A DNA stretch of 44,843 bases from the IMG/VR virus record IMGVR_UViG_3300021478_000053, positions 1-44,843 of that record; one strand, 5' to 3'. Below the pieces are notes generated by a model. The model did no database searches. It saw only the letters and a list, made by a program, of their open reading frames with translations, and was not told the origin of the DNA. This document shows positions 38,873 through 44,843 of this stretch, piece by piece (position 1 is the first letter of the stretch; every line of letters begins with the position of its first letter). The stretch comes from a virus. Both the position numbers and the translations under genes were made by a program.

Positions 38873-39687
38873 CGGGGGGCACTGGCTCGTTTGGCCTAGC
38901 ATTTACGGAACGGCTGCTATCGGATGGGCTGGCAACCCGCATTTGCATCTACTCACGAGGTGAACATGCTCAAGCTGCCATGCGACTTAGATTCCGCAGT
39001 GACGAGCGTCTTCGTTTTTTTGTGGGGGATGTGCGCGATCGTTGGCGGCTTACTCGTGCTATGGATGGTTGTTCCGTGGTTATACATGCTGCTGCCTTAA
39101 AGCGCATTGAGGTTGGCTATTACAATCCATCGGAGATGGTGCAGACAAACGTCTTAGGAGCCATGAATGTCATTGAAGCGGCGCGCGATGCCAAAGTTAA
39201 GAAAGTTGTGGCCCTATCGACCGACAAGGCCTGTGAGCCTGTTAGCCCGTATGGCTACAGCAAGGCAATGGCGGAAGCATTATTCCTGGCTGCTGACGCA
39301 GCCGCTAGAGCGGCACCCCGTTTTGCTATCACTCGATATGGCAACGTATGGCGCTCAGCAGGTTCCGTGGTTCCTACCTGGGAACAACAAATGGAAGATG
39401 TTGAGGAAGTTGTGAGGATCACCGATCCTGACTGCACGCGGTTCTTCATGGGAATGGACGAGGCGATAGATTTGGTTATGGAAACAATCGACACCATGAA
39501 GGGCGGGGAAATCAACGTGCCTGAGCTCCCGGCGTATCGGCTTGGGGATCTAGCCGAGGCGATGGGGGCAAAGACCGTGGAGATAGGCTTGCCCGAGTGG
39601 GAGAAGAGACATGAAAGCATGTTGCCTGGTAGGTCGAGCGATCGGGCGCGACGAATGACCATCGATGAACTGAGGGCGGCGCTATGA
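38845..39687 (+). CDS. PseB-like UDP-GlcNAc 4,6-dehydratase (extended SDR)
   Basis: 280 aa from the ATG at 38845. NAD-binding GGTGSFG (11-17), FFVGDVRD, AALKRIEVGYYNPSEMVQTNVLGAMNVIEAA, then ALSTDKACEPVSPYG with catalytic Tyr136-x-x-x-Lys140. The NP(S/M)E.. TNVLGA..VI and STDKA segments are typical of PseB/CapD dehydratases, the first step to pseudaminic and related acids. The family is usually ~330 aa, so the C-terminus is shortened. Confidence 0.8.
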   Translation: MRSGTSLLITGGTGSFGLAFTERLLSDGLATRICIYSRGEHAQAAMRLRFRSDERLRFFVGDVRDRWRLTRAMDGCSVVIHAAALKRIEVGYYNPSEMVQTNVLGAMNVIEAARDAKVKKVVALSTDKACEPVSPYGYSKAMAEALFLAADAAARAAPRFAITRYGNVWRSAGSVVPTWEQQMEDVEEVVRITDPDCTRFFMGMDEAIDLVMETIDTMKGGEINVPELPAYRLGDLAEAMGAKTVEIGLPEWEKRHESMLPGRSSDRARRMTIDELRAAL

Positions 39688-39857
39688 GAACATCGCGCGA
39701 GATATGGGAAAAAGGCATTGAATATAAATACCGCTCTGGTCACGTAGCCAGCTACGGCGAATTAGCGGAGATATTTCAGATTCTCTCTGAGTTGATGGAG
39801 CGCATTAAAAAACTTGAGAATCCCGAGCAGATGGCTAAAGGGAAGGGCTGGCTATGA
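39684..39857 (+). CDS. Small hypothetical protein in sugar block (57 aa)
   Basis: 57 aa, ATGA overlaps at both ends. Charged N-terminus, then a helical segment YGELAEIFQILSELMERIKKLEN likely to form a coiled coil. May be an accessory subunit of a neighbouring enzyme. Function unknown. Confidence 0.55.
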   Translation: MRTSREIWEKGIEYKYRSGHVASYGELAEIFQILSELMERIKKLENPEQMAKGKGWL

Positions 39858-40486
39858 GCAATCCCTACGACGTGATAGCGGCATTTGAAAAGGACTTATG
39901 CGCCTATACAGGCGCGGTCTTCGCCGTAGCGGTTGACAGTTGCACGAACGCATTGATGCTCTGTTGCGAGTATCTGAAAGTCAAAACCGTATCAATCCCG
40001 AGGTATACCTATGTATCAGTCCCGCAGGCTATCAAACGTGGTGGTGGTTGGGTTCTCTTTGATGATCGTAAGTGGAGCGGCGTGTATAGCCTTGATCCTT
40101 ACCCTATTATTGACTCCGCCCGACGGTTTCGGGCGCAAATGTGTGACGAATTGCCAAGTGCGCATTATGTATGCACGTCATTTCATTACACCAAAATACT
40201 GCAAGGGGATTCCGGGGGTGCCATACTGCACAACGATCGAGCCGCGGATTCGTGGTTTCGACGAGCTCGGCACGACGGCCGTACAGACGGGCTGACGGTG
40301 CACGAGGACGAATTCCCGATGATTGGGCACCGCTGCACCATGATGCCAGGAACGGCGGCGATGCTGCGGTCGCGGCTGGCTGTGTTGCCAAGATATAACC
40401 CCGATTTGATTGTTGACGCGGGTCACTACCGGGATCTGAGCGAAATAGACTGGAACGGGATTTATGACCGACAACGAAACCGCTAA
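39854..40486 (+). CDS. Second short DegT/PseC-like aminotransferase
   Basis: 210 aa. N-terminal FEKDLCAYTGAVFAVAVDSCTNALMLCCEYLKV is the PLP-phosphate region typical of DegT enzymes (T-G-A-x-x-A-V-x-V-x-S-C-T-x-A-L). SFHYTKILQGDSGGAILHND holds the likely Schiff-base lysine. The C-terminal domain is very reduced compared with ~380-aa relatives. It differs clearly from the first DegT gene, so it is a second lineage rather than a tandem copy. Confidence 0.65.
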   Translation: MSNPYDVIAAFEKDLCAYTGAVFAVAVDSCTNALMLCCEYLKVKTVSIPRYTYVSVPQAIKRGGGWVLFDDRKWSGVYSLDPYPIIDSARRFRAQMCDELPSAHYVCTSFHYTKILQGDSGGAILHNDRAADSWFRRARHDGRTDGLTVHEDEFPMIGHRCTMMPGTAAMLRSRLAVLPRYNPDLIVDAGHYRDLSEIDWNGIYDRQRNR

Positions 40487-40691
40487 GCTGCTCGATGAAA
40501 TTGCAGAGCTGCGTGCTCTCAATAGGGGCATGTATACGACACTGGAATATTTATACAGCGGAGCTGATAAAACCATGGATCTGCTGAGGCGCGTATATGC
40601 AGTAGATCCAGAAAAAGCCAAAGCTTGGCACCGACTTGTTCTCGAGAACGACCTCAAAGTTTTGGAGGCAACGAAAAAGCTATGCGAATAA
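40464..40691 (+). CDS. Small coiled-coil protein (75 aa)
   Basis: 75 aa, helical throughout (TAKLLDEIAELRALNRGMYTTLEYL; WHRLVLENDLKVLEATKKL). It overlaps both neighbours by 10-23 bp. Possibly a scaffold or regulatory subunit; no family recognised. Confidence 0.6.
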   Translation: MTDNETAKLLDEIAELRALNRGMYTTLEYLYSGADKTMDLLRRVYAVDPEKAKAWHRLVLENDLKVLEATKKLCE

Positions 40692-40897
40692 ATCAAGCTC
40701 CTTATGAGTGGACGATTCGTAAGTTACTCAATCATGCCCACACGGGCCCGCACGCCGAATGTTCGGATGGGCAATATGAGCCTGCCCGTCCCTATGGGAT
40801 GTTCAGTCTTAGAAGCCGTCTGCGTCTTGCGTGGATGGTGTTCAAGGGCGAGGCAGATGCTCTACGCTGGCCGCACCAGAATCCGAAGGGCTATTAA
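40682..40897 (+). CDS. Small hypothetical protein (71 aa)
   Basis: 71 aa from the ATG at 40682. YEWTIRKLLNHAHTGPHAECSDGQYEPARPYGMFSLRSRLRLAWMVFKGEADALRWP; the second half (RLAWMVFKGEADAL-WP-Q) resembles small phage membrane-proximal proteins. Ends directly before the nucleotidyltransferase gene. Function unknown. Confidence 0.6.
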   Translation: MRINQAPYEWTIRKLLNHAHTGPHAECSDGQYEPARPYGMFSLRSRLRLAWMVFKGEADALRWPHQNPKGY

Positions 40898-41554
40898 ATG
40901 CGAATAGGCTGCATCATCCAGGCGCGGACAAGGTCGGCCCGCCTTCCCAATAAGGTAGATATGGACATTGGCGGCTGGCCCATGTGGCGGCATGTCATGG
41001 AGCGCACCAAGGAATTTGGACCCATCATGGCATGGGCTGGGGAATACCCGGAACTAAACGAAAACGATGTTCTCGGTAGGTATGCCCTTTGTGCCCGTAT
41101 GAACTCCCTGGATGCGGTTATGCGGGTGACCAGTGATTGCCCCCTTATCGCGCCGGAGGCGTGCCGGCGGGTCTTAGAACGGTTCCTGGTGGGGGGCTAT
41201 CATCTGGCTGGGGGCTACGATTATGTGGCGAACGATCTAGCGCAGACCTACCCTGACGGGCTCGGGTGCGAGATCATGACCCGTGAGGCACTGGAATACA
41301 TGCATCGCCATGCCGACAAGGCGTATGATCGGGAGCATGTAACCCCCTTTATCCGACGGTCCAAGGATTTCATGAAGTTTAATGTCCGCTGCCCCTTCGT
41401 CGGCATAGAGGCGCTAAAGCTTTCGGTGGATACGGCAGAAGACCTTGATTTTGTGAGGAAAATAGACGCGGAATTGCGTGACGGGGCGGACAAATATAGC
41501 TTGGAATCGACTTTGGGGGCGGTTGAACGTGTCAAGACCAAAGCAGCCGCTTGA
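40898..41554 (+). CDS. SpsF/PseF-like cytidylyltransferase
   Basis: 218 aa. The N-terminal GCIIQARTRSARLPNKVDMDIGGWPMWRHVMER is the nucleotide-binding loop of CMP-sugar synthases (I-x-A-R-x-x-S-x-R-L-P-x-K). VTSDCPLIAPE is the metal-binding region, and EHVTPFIRR and LSVDTAEDLDFVR close the fold. It would activate a nonulosonic acid with CTP. The middle (GPIMAWAGEYPELNENDVLGRY) is shortened compared with typical family members. Completes the set PseB-like, DegT, NeuB and PseF-like. Confidence 0.8.
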   Translation: MRIGCIIQARTRSARLPNKVDMDIGGWPMWRHVMERTKEFGPIMAWAGEYPELNENDVLGRYALCARMNSLDAVMRVTSDCPLIAPEACRRVLERFLVGGYHLAGGYDYVANDLAQTYPDGLGCEIMTREALEYMHRHADKAYDREHVTPFIRRSKDFMKFNVRCPFVGIEALKLSVDTAEDLDFVRKIDAELRDGADKYSLESTLGAVERVKTKAAA

Positions 41555-42074
41555 GTTCCAGCCGGACGGGCGTCTGCTGGACGAGCGCGGCCCGACTACT
41601 GAGCGCATGCGCAGGGCCGAGTTCGACGTGGGGGATACCGGGACGATCACTCTACGGCAATCGCCGGTGGAAAGAGCGGTACGTCGGGGGACGCTGACGA
41701 AGCTGCAGGGCAAAGCTGCGGAGAAATTTTACAGCCATTGGTATCAGGCGGGCCTTGCCGGCAGCACTGGCTCCGCGGACCCGTTGAAGGTATTCGGCAC
41801 TGGTTTGGACTTCTCGCGCCTCTTTTCGAGTGAGCGTGCGGAGGCTCATGCTTGGGCTATACGTAAGGTAATAAGGGCGATACGGGAACGGCAGGGGTTT
41901 GCCGGACATCGGGGGGACCATGGGGTGCGGATCCTTTGGCTGGTGGTTTGCCAGGAAATACCTCTTGGTAATGCTGGAGAGGCGGTGGGGTTCCGGGGGA
42001 CTGCGGCAGAAGTTATGGCGCGCACGATCCTGCGCTCGGCGCTGAATATCCTTATTGACGAGTGGGGGTTATAA
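41529..42074 (+). CDS. Possible late-gene regulator (DUF6456-like, 181 aa)
   Basis: 181 aa with a GTG start at 41529 overlapping the previous gene. Basic N-terminus, a helical core LTKLQGKAAEKFYSHWYQAGLAG, and a C-terminal part (HGVRILWLVVCQEIPLGNAGEAVGFRGTAAEVMARTILRSALNILIDEWG) resembling the HTH-like region of alphaproteobacterial DUF6456 phage regulators. Located as the second-last gene before a promoter-terminator pair, the place of lambda Q. The assignment is tentative. Confidence 0.45.
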   Translation: MSRPKQPLEFQPDGRLLDERGPTTERMRRAEFDVGDTGTITLRQSPVERAVRRGTLTKLQGKAAEKFYSHWYQAGLAGSTGSADPLKVFGTGLDFSRLFSSERAEAHAWAIRKVIRAIRERQGFAGHRGDHGVRILWLVVCQEIPLGNAGEAVGFRGTAAEVMARTILRSALNILIDEWGL

Positions 42075-42075
42075 A

Positions 42076-42420
42076 ATGCGCGTTTTGGTCTGCGGTGGGC
42101 GGAACTTTCGGAGTCCGGCTCAAGTGTCAAATGCACTGGATGCGATTCACGCCGAAACGCCGATCACGCATCTAATTCAGGGCGGCGCGGATGGGGTTGA
42201 CAAGTTTGCAGAGGGGTGGGCGGCATTTAAGCCCGGGATAGTAAGATATGTGTGTCATGCTGAGTGGGATAAATACGGGAGAATGGCGGGGCCGATTAGG
42301 AACCGCAGAATGTTGGAATGGAAGCCCGACCTGGTTGTGGCATTCCCTGGTGGCGCCGGCACGGCAAACATGGTGAAACAGGCGGAGGCTGCAGGCGTAA
42401 AAATAAGGTTCGTGACATAG
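42076..42420 (+). CDS. SLOG-domain (DUF2493/YAcAr) protein
   Basis: 114 aa from the ATG at 42076. MRVLVCGGRNF (Rossmann start), ITHLIQGGADGVDKFAEGWA (the GGAxGxDxxA motif), PIRNRRMLEWKPDLVVAFPGG (R-N-x-x-M and FPGG) are the hallmarks of YAcAr/DUF2493 SLOG proteins, which bind nucleotides or ADP-ribose-type ligands. Frequent in phages; function unknown. Last gene before the late promoter. Confidence 0.85.
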   Translation: MRVLVCGGRNFRSPAQVSNALDAIHAETPITHLIQGGADGVDKFAEGWAAFKPGIVRYVCHAEWDKYGRMAGPIRNRRMLEWKPDLVVAFPGGAGTANMVKQAEAAGVKIRFVT

Positions 42421-42436
42421 CGTTCTCTTTTCGTTC

Positions 42437-42465
42437 TTGACAGCCTGCGGGCTGTGTGGTACTTT
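42437..42465 (+). promoter_or_regulatory. Strong late promoter (pR'-like)
   Basis: TTGACA (42437-42442), 17-bp spacer, extended TGG and -10 TACTTT (42460-42465). The best sigma70-type match in the window, and without a repressor operator. Start expected near 42472. It is followed within 60 bp by an intrinsic terminator. Confidence 0.75.
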
Positions 42466-42503
42466 ATAACTAGGATAGGAAAAAAAGGTACTTGCATCTT
42501 TCT

Positions 42504-42525
42504 GCCGCCGCGAGGCGGCTTTTTT
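42504..42525 (+). terminator. Intrinsic terminator close to the late promoter (tR'-like)
   Basis: Perfect 6-bp stem GCCGCC/GGCGGC with a GCGA tetraloop, then six T residues. With the upstream promoter it would yield a ~55-nt RNA unless transcription is antiterminated into the late genes. Confidence 0.85.
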
Positions 42526-42536
42526 ATTGGGGCTCT

Positions 42537-42704
42537 ATGGTCAAGGTTATTGATATTCCTGACGAAAATGAATTTGAACTATTTTGCGAGAAGTACGATA
42601 TTCCAGTCATGGACCGTTCCGAACTGTTCGATATTTTCGAGCAAAGCGGGCGTGGGTACGCATTGCGTGAGTGGCGGAAGATGCAACGGGAGTGTATGAG
42701 CTAA
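42537..42704 (+). CDS. Small acidic protein (55 aa)
   Basis: 55 aa, first gene after the terminator. Acidic start (VKVIDIPDENEFELFCEKYDI) and helical rest; no motif. Followed after one base by the phosphatase gene. Function unknown. Confidence 0.6.
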   Translation: MVKVIDIPDENEFELFCEKYDIPVMDRSELFDIFEQSGRGYALREWRKMQRECMS

Positions 42705-42705
42705 A

Positions 42706-43308
42706 ATGCCTATGCGGATGGTGGTGCTCATCCGTCACGGCGCGACTGCGCTTAATAAGGGCAAAAAGGGTGACCGAATTCGCGGTTGGCTCAATGTAGC
42801 TCTCTCCGATGTTGGTATCGAGGAATCGAAGAAGACCGGCGCTAAGCTCGCTAAGGACCCGAACAAGCCCGATCTCCTGGTCTCAAGCGACCTCACCAGG
42901 TCCTGGCAGACGGCCAATATTGTAAGCAAGCTTGCTAAGATCCAGCTGGCACCGCCGACCATGGCTCTAAGGCCATGGGACCTGGGTGAATTTGCCGGCC
43001 AGGAATCCGAGAAGGTCGTGCCGCAGATCATCAAATATGTGACAGAGAAGCCGGACAAGGCGGTTCCCGGCGGGGAGTCCTTTAATAAATTCAGGAATAG
43101 AGCCTTAGGCGGCATTGCGCAGATCCTTGCAGCGGTTCCGGACGAGCTTATCGGGCTTGTGACCCATCATCGGGTAGAGCGGCTTATCGAGGCCTGGCGC
43201 GTGGCTGGGTTCCCGCCTGACGGGCACATTGACCTGGCTACATTTACCAAGCACGGCGAGAACACGGGCGCTATACAGGAAATACAGTTCCCCGTTAGCG
43301 GGAAATAA
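42706..43308 (+). CDS. Histidine phosphatase (phosphoglycerate mutase-like)
   Basis: 200 aa. Catalytic LIRHGATALN (Arg10-His11-Gly12), LVSSDLTRSWQTANIV (second Arg), PWDLGEFAGQ, and GLVTHHRVERL with the second catalytic His. Proteins of this family are occasionally found in phages; the substrate is unknown (sugar phosphates, nucleotides or phosphoproteins). In the late block, so it may act during virion production, possibly linked to sugar or nucleotide metabolism. Confidence 0.8.
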   Translation: MPMRMVVLIRHGATALNKGKKGDRIRGWLNVALSDVGIEESKKTGAKLAKDPNKPDLLVSSDLTRSWQTANIVSKLAKIQLAPPTMALRPWDLGEFAGQESEKVVPQIIKYVTEKPDKAVPGGESFNKFRNRALGGIAQILAAVPDELIGLVTHHRVERLIEAWRVAGFPPDGHIDLATFTKHGENTGAIQEIQFPVSGK

Positions 43309-43317
43309 GGAATTCAT

Positions 43318-43563
43318 ATGGCTAAGGGCTTCTACCCGAACAAAGCTAAACTCGGCGGCAATCCGGCCACCCTTCACGACACGATGAAGGGTGACCGCCA
43401 CAAGGATAAGCCATTCGGCGAGTACAAGGCCGTGTCAAAGGCTAGCGCACCCTTCGCCGGTGTGTTCGGAGGGGAAGGCGGGGGTGTGACCCAGCCGGCA
43501 TTTCGCAAGCCCTTGAGCCATAGCCATGGTTCTACGCCGAACAAAGCCAAGGTGAGGGGCTGA
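43318..43563 (+). CDS. Small basic Gly-rich late protein (81 aa)
   Basis: 81 aa, Lys/Gly-rich with two PNKAK motifs (YPNKAKLGG near the N-terminus, TPNKAKVRG at the end), suggesting an internal repeat. Preceded by AAGGAATTC. Ends in a TGATG overlap with the next gene. Function unknown; basic small late proteins may be virion-associated DNA-binding. Confidence 0.6.
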   Translation: MAKGFYPNKAKLGGNPATLHDTMKGDRHKDKPFGEYKAVSKASAPFAGVFGGEGGGVTQPAFRKPLSHSHGSTPNKAKVRG

Positions 43564-43736
43564 TGCCGTCCAAATCGCCAGCGCAAGCTAGGCTGATGGC
43601 GGCTGCTGCACATACGCCCGGAGGTTACGGCGGTGTGCCGCAGTCGGTCGGCAAGGAATTCAATCAGGCGGACAAGGGCGGCGGGCTTCTCTCGCGAGCT
43701 CTAAGACGCAAACCCAAGGGGAAAAAGCGAAAATGA
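43563..43736 (+). CDS. Small late protein of the AQARLMAAAAH type (57 aa)
   Basis: 57 aa. SKSPAQARLMAAAAHTPGGYGGVPQSVGKEFNQADKGG follows a pattern well known in phage late regions (K-A-Q-x-R-x-M-x-A-x-A-H-x-P ... V-P-x-x-V-x-x-E-F), usually encoded near packaging genes; role unknown. Very basic tail. Overlaps both neighbours by 1-4 bp. Confidence 0.7.
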   Translation: MPSKSPAQARLMAAAAHTPGGYGGVPQSVGKEFNQADKGGGLLSRALRRKPKGKKRK

Positions 43737-43876
43737 GCGACAATGTGAAACCCGGCCGAGGTATCGACGGCAATAAGGACGTGGGCTATCAGGTCAAGGG
43801 TCTTGACCGCGCAGCGCAGCGCAAAATGTTCGGCGGCAAAAATTATGCCCCGACCAGCGGTTCCGAGGCGAGCTAA
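43733..43876 (+). CDS. Small late protein (47 aa)
   Basis: 47 aa (MSDNVKPGRGIDGNKDVGYQ...KMFGGKNYAPTSGSEAS), Gly/Lys-rich. ATGA overlap upstream and TAATG overlap downstream. Not recognised; coupled to its neighbours. Confidence 0.55.
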   Translation: MSDNVKPGRGIDGNKDVGYQVKGLDRAAQRKMFGGKNYAPTSGSEAS

Positions 43877-44172
43877 TGTCTCGTCATAACGACGAGTTCG
43901 GGTGGAAACGTGGTGTAGGCGCCTATTCGGGCGATTACGCCAAGTTCGACCGGCCGGAAGACAAGAAGAGCATTCGCAGCCTTGATAGCGCACTGATGTC
44001 GGGCCAGAACACCTTCAAGACGGGTCCGGTATCGGAGCGGTCCGGAGGCGGTGGAAAGCCAATTGTAAAGGCGAATATTCTAGCTCCGGACAAGATTGGC
44101 GGTGCGAAACAGGGCGGCGGTCCGCCCCGGTATCGCCCCAAGACCGGGCCGATCACCAACGGGGCAAATTAG
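43876..44172 (+). CDS. Gly/Lys-rich late protein (98 aa)
   Basis: 98 aa, probably largely disordered (GGGGKPIVKANILAPDKIGGAKQGGGPPRYRPKTG). Last rightward gene before a convergent minus-strand gene 9 bp away. No terminator is visible between them. Function unknown. Confidence 0.6.
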   Translation: MSRHNDEFGWKRGVGAYSGDYAKFDRPEDKKSIRSLDSALMSGQNTFKTGPVSERSGGGGKPIVKANILAPDKIGGAKQGGGPPRYRPKTGPITNGAN

Positions 44173-44181
44173 TGGCCGGTA

Positions 44182-44343
44182 TTAGAAGTTCCAGGGCTGC
44201 GCGCCCCGCTCGGCCGCGATCTTGCGGGCTTCACGCTTGCCGCTCACGGTGAGTTCGGCGAAAGGCTTAACGCTGCGGTCGAAACTGTTGGAGAGGTAGA
44301 GAACCCATCCGCCGCCGCGAGCTTTGTACAGATGTGCGTACAT
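44182..44343 (-). CDS. Small protein under a repressor-type promoter (53 aa)
   Basis: 53 aa from the ATG at 44343 with GGGAG 6 nt upstream (an ATG at 44349 is too close to it). MYAHLYKARGGGWVLYLSNSFDRSVKPFAELTVSGKREARKIAAERGAQPWNF: two beta strands and a helix, a compact small fold. Its promoter carries an operator copy. Function unknown; it could be a lytic-phase host-takeover protein. Confidence 0.55.
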   Translation of the reverse strand: MYAHLYKARGGGWVLYLSNSFDRSVKPFAELTVSGKREARKIAAERGAQPWNF

Positions 44344-44369
44344 GTCCATCTCCCGTTCTCTATGACCAG

Positions 44370-44399
44370 AGTATAATCCAAATTAATTGGATATGTCTA
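44370..44399 (-). promoter_or_regulatory. Minus-strand promoter with operator in the spacer
   Basis: Minus strand: TAGACA (44399-44394), 18-bp spacer, TATACT (44375-44370). The operator AATCC-N9-GGATA (44375-44393, core AAATTAATT) fills the spacer. Same arrangement as at cro and at the left end. Confidence 0.55.
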
Positions 44400-44421
44400 A
44401 TGCCAATGCCGCATAGCAGCT

Positions 44422-44580
44422 ATGCAAGCTAAGACGAGCAAGCAGGAAGTGGACTATCGCGATGGCTCGGCAACGGTACGATGCTCGCAATGCACCATGT
44501 GGCGTCCGCCATCGAGCTGCAGTGCGGTTACGGGGACGATTAAGCCATCCGGTCTTTGCGACCTATTTCAGCGCCGATAG
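44422..44580 (+). CDS. Cys-rich small phage protein (52 aa)
   Basis: 52 aa. VRCSQCTMWRPPSSCSAVTGTIKPSGLCDLFQRR follows the pattern CxxCxxF/W-x-P-x-x-C-x-x-V-x-G-x-I-x-x-x-G-x-C-x-L of small iron-sulfur/HiPIP-like or zinc proteins found in alphaproteobacterial phages. The stop is included in a perfect 18-bp tandem duplication. Longer frames in this region are out of phase with this pattern and are rejected. Confidence 0.65.
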   Translation: MQAKTSKQEVDYRDGSATVRCSQCTMWRPPSSCSAVTGTIKPSGLCDLFQRR

Positions 44581-44598
44581 CTATTTCAGCGCCGATAG
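44563..44598 (+). repeat. Perfect 18-bp tandem duplication at a gene end
   Basis: CTATTTCAGCGCCGATAG twice without a gap (44563-44580 and 44581-44598). The first copy encodes the last five residues and the stop of the Cys-rich protein; the second copy repeats them downstream. Confidence 0.9.
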
Positions 44599-44624
44599 GG
44601 AACTTGAGGACTGGATGGTGGGCG

Positions 44625-44807
44625 CTACTTCCGATCAGGTGGCGCCTTCGCAGTAATATCGGTAAGCCGATCGCCAGAGAACCATGCGGCTTGCATCCAG
44701 TGCTTTGCCAGCAATAAGAAGGACGCCCTATCCTCCTCCGAGCTGGTTTGTTCAGCCCATTTATAGCATTCTCGGGCAAAACTACGATATTCGTCTGGGG
44801 TTAGCAT
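44625..44807 (-). CDS. Small Rhizobiales-type protein (60 aa)
   Basis: 60 aa. MLTPDEYRSFARECYKWAEQTSSEEDRASFLLLAKHWMQAA resembles a large set of small helical proteins in Bradyrhizobium and relatives (L-x-x-x-E-Y-R-x-x-A-x-E-C-x-x-x-A). GGGAGG precedes the ATG by 5 nt. The promoter region at the window end contains a possible operator. Function unknown. Confidence 0.7.
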   Translation of the reverse strand: MLTPDEYRSFARECYKWAEQTSSEEDRASFLLLAKHWMQAAWFSGDRLTDITAKAPPDRK

Positions 44808-44828
44808 GCGGACCTCCCATCCCTGGAG

Positions 44829-44843
44829 TATCCAAGATATTGG
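44829..44843. promoter_or_regulatory. Possible operator at the right end (cut by window)
   Basis: TATCCAAGATATTGG resembles one half and the core of the repressor site, but the window ends before the second half-site. The CC-to-GG spacing looks one base shorter than in the other copies. Confidence 0.3.

Noticed and set aside
44462-44656. 64-codon plus-strand frame near the right end
   Set aside because: The adjacent frame 44422-44580 has a recognisable Cys pattern; the 64-codon frame is an out-of-phase shadow with Arg-rich, non-protein-like sequence.
1-44843. tRNA genes, rRNA genes, CRISPR arrays, insertion sequences
   Set aside because: No cloverleaf-like sequence, regular spacer array or transposase motif was noticed on either strand; a dedicated tRNA scan was not possible.
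1-44843. Direct terminal repeats marking complete genome ends
   Set aside because: The first and last ~50 bases share only short AT-rich words (ATATTG), so a terminal redundancy or circular overlap cannot be claimed.

Overview
The window reads as an almost complete double-stranded DNA bacteriophage genome (or prophage) of podovirus-like build. It has large terminase, portal, scaffold, a DUF5309/SU10-type capsid protein, adaptor, tail nozzle, internal (ejection) proteins, a virion transglycosylase and fibres, but no tape measure, sheath or long-tail genes. Small-protein types (HNH protein ending in a PGSRASG-type tail, an XRE repressor with a YNNWENG helix, DUF5681, GcrA/AlpA-like small regulators) suggest an alphaproteobacterial host, probably Rhizobiales/Bradyrhizobium-like. 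That host call is an inference from memory of families, not from a search.

Layout. (1) 1-22.2 kb, rightward: packaging, head, neck, tail and ejection genes in one tightly overlapping array. (2) 22.3-26.5 kb, rightward: secreted and membrane proteins, an endolysin-like protein, an alpha/beta-hydrolase, two holin candidates and a DEDD exonuclease. (3) 26.5-26.8 kb: convergent intergenic region. (4) 31.3 down to 26.8 kb, leftward: early-left operon with many small proteins, a RecB-type PD-(D/E)XK nuclease, HNH, winged-helix, zinc-ribbon and AlpA-like proteins. (5) 31.3-32.2 kb: immunity region with divergent cI-like and cro-like genes. (6) 32.2-42.4 kb, rightward: early-right operon with a VRR-NUC nuclease, a DnaA domain IV-like protein, an MT-A70 methyltransferase, a replication-type protein with internal iteron-like repeats, then a block of sugar genes (WbqC, two short DegT-like aminotransferases, NeuB, PseB-like dehydratase, SpsF/PseF-like nucleotidyltransferase) and a possible late regulator. 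(7) 42.4-44.2 kb: strong promoter directly followed by an intrinsic terminator, then small late genes and a histidine phosphatase. (8) 44.2-44.8 kb: small repressor-linked genes.

Control. An AT-rich pseudo-palindrome of the form TATCC-N9-GGATA recurs at six places, five of them inside the -35/-10 spacer of a candidate promoter: left end, early-left, cI, cro and right end. In both the cI and cro promoters the -10 box ends 6 nt before the ATG, which predicts leaderless mRNAs. The promoter/terminator pair at 42.44-42.53 kb resembles the lambda pR'/tR' late switch. No integrase was found although the switch looks temperate.

Most unusual features: a phage-borne nonulosonic-acid-like sugar pathway together with a GT42/DUF115-like protein among the virion genes; an MT-A70 methyltransferase cassette bounded by 17-bp direct repeats that carry the stop/start codons; a dispersed, sometimes tandem 20-bp hairpin repeat that supplies ATGA at gene junctions; and lambda-O-like iterons inside a replication gene that also carries a nuclease-like domain.
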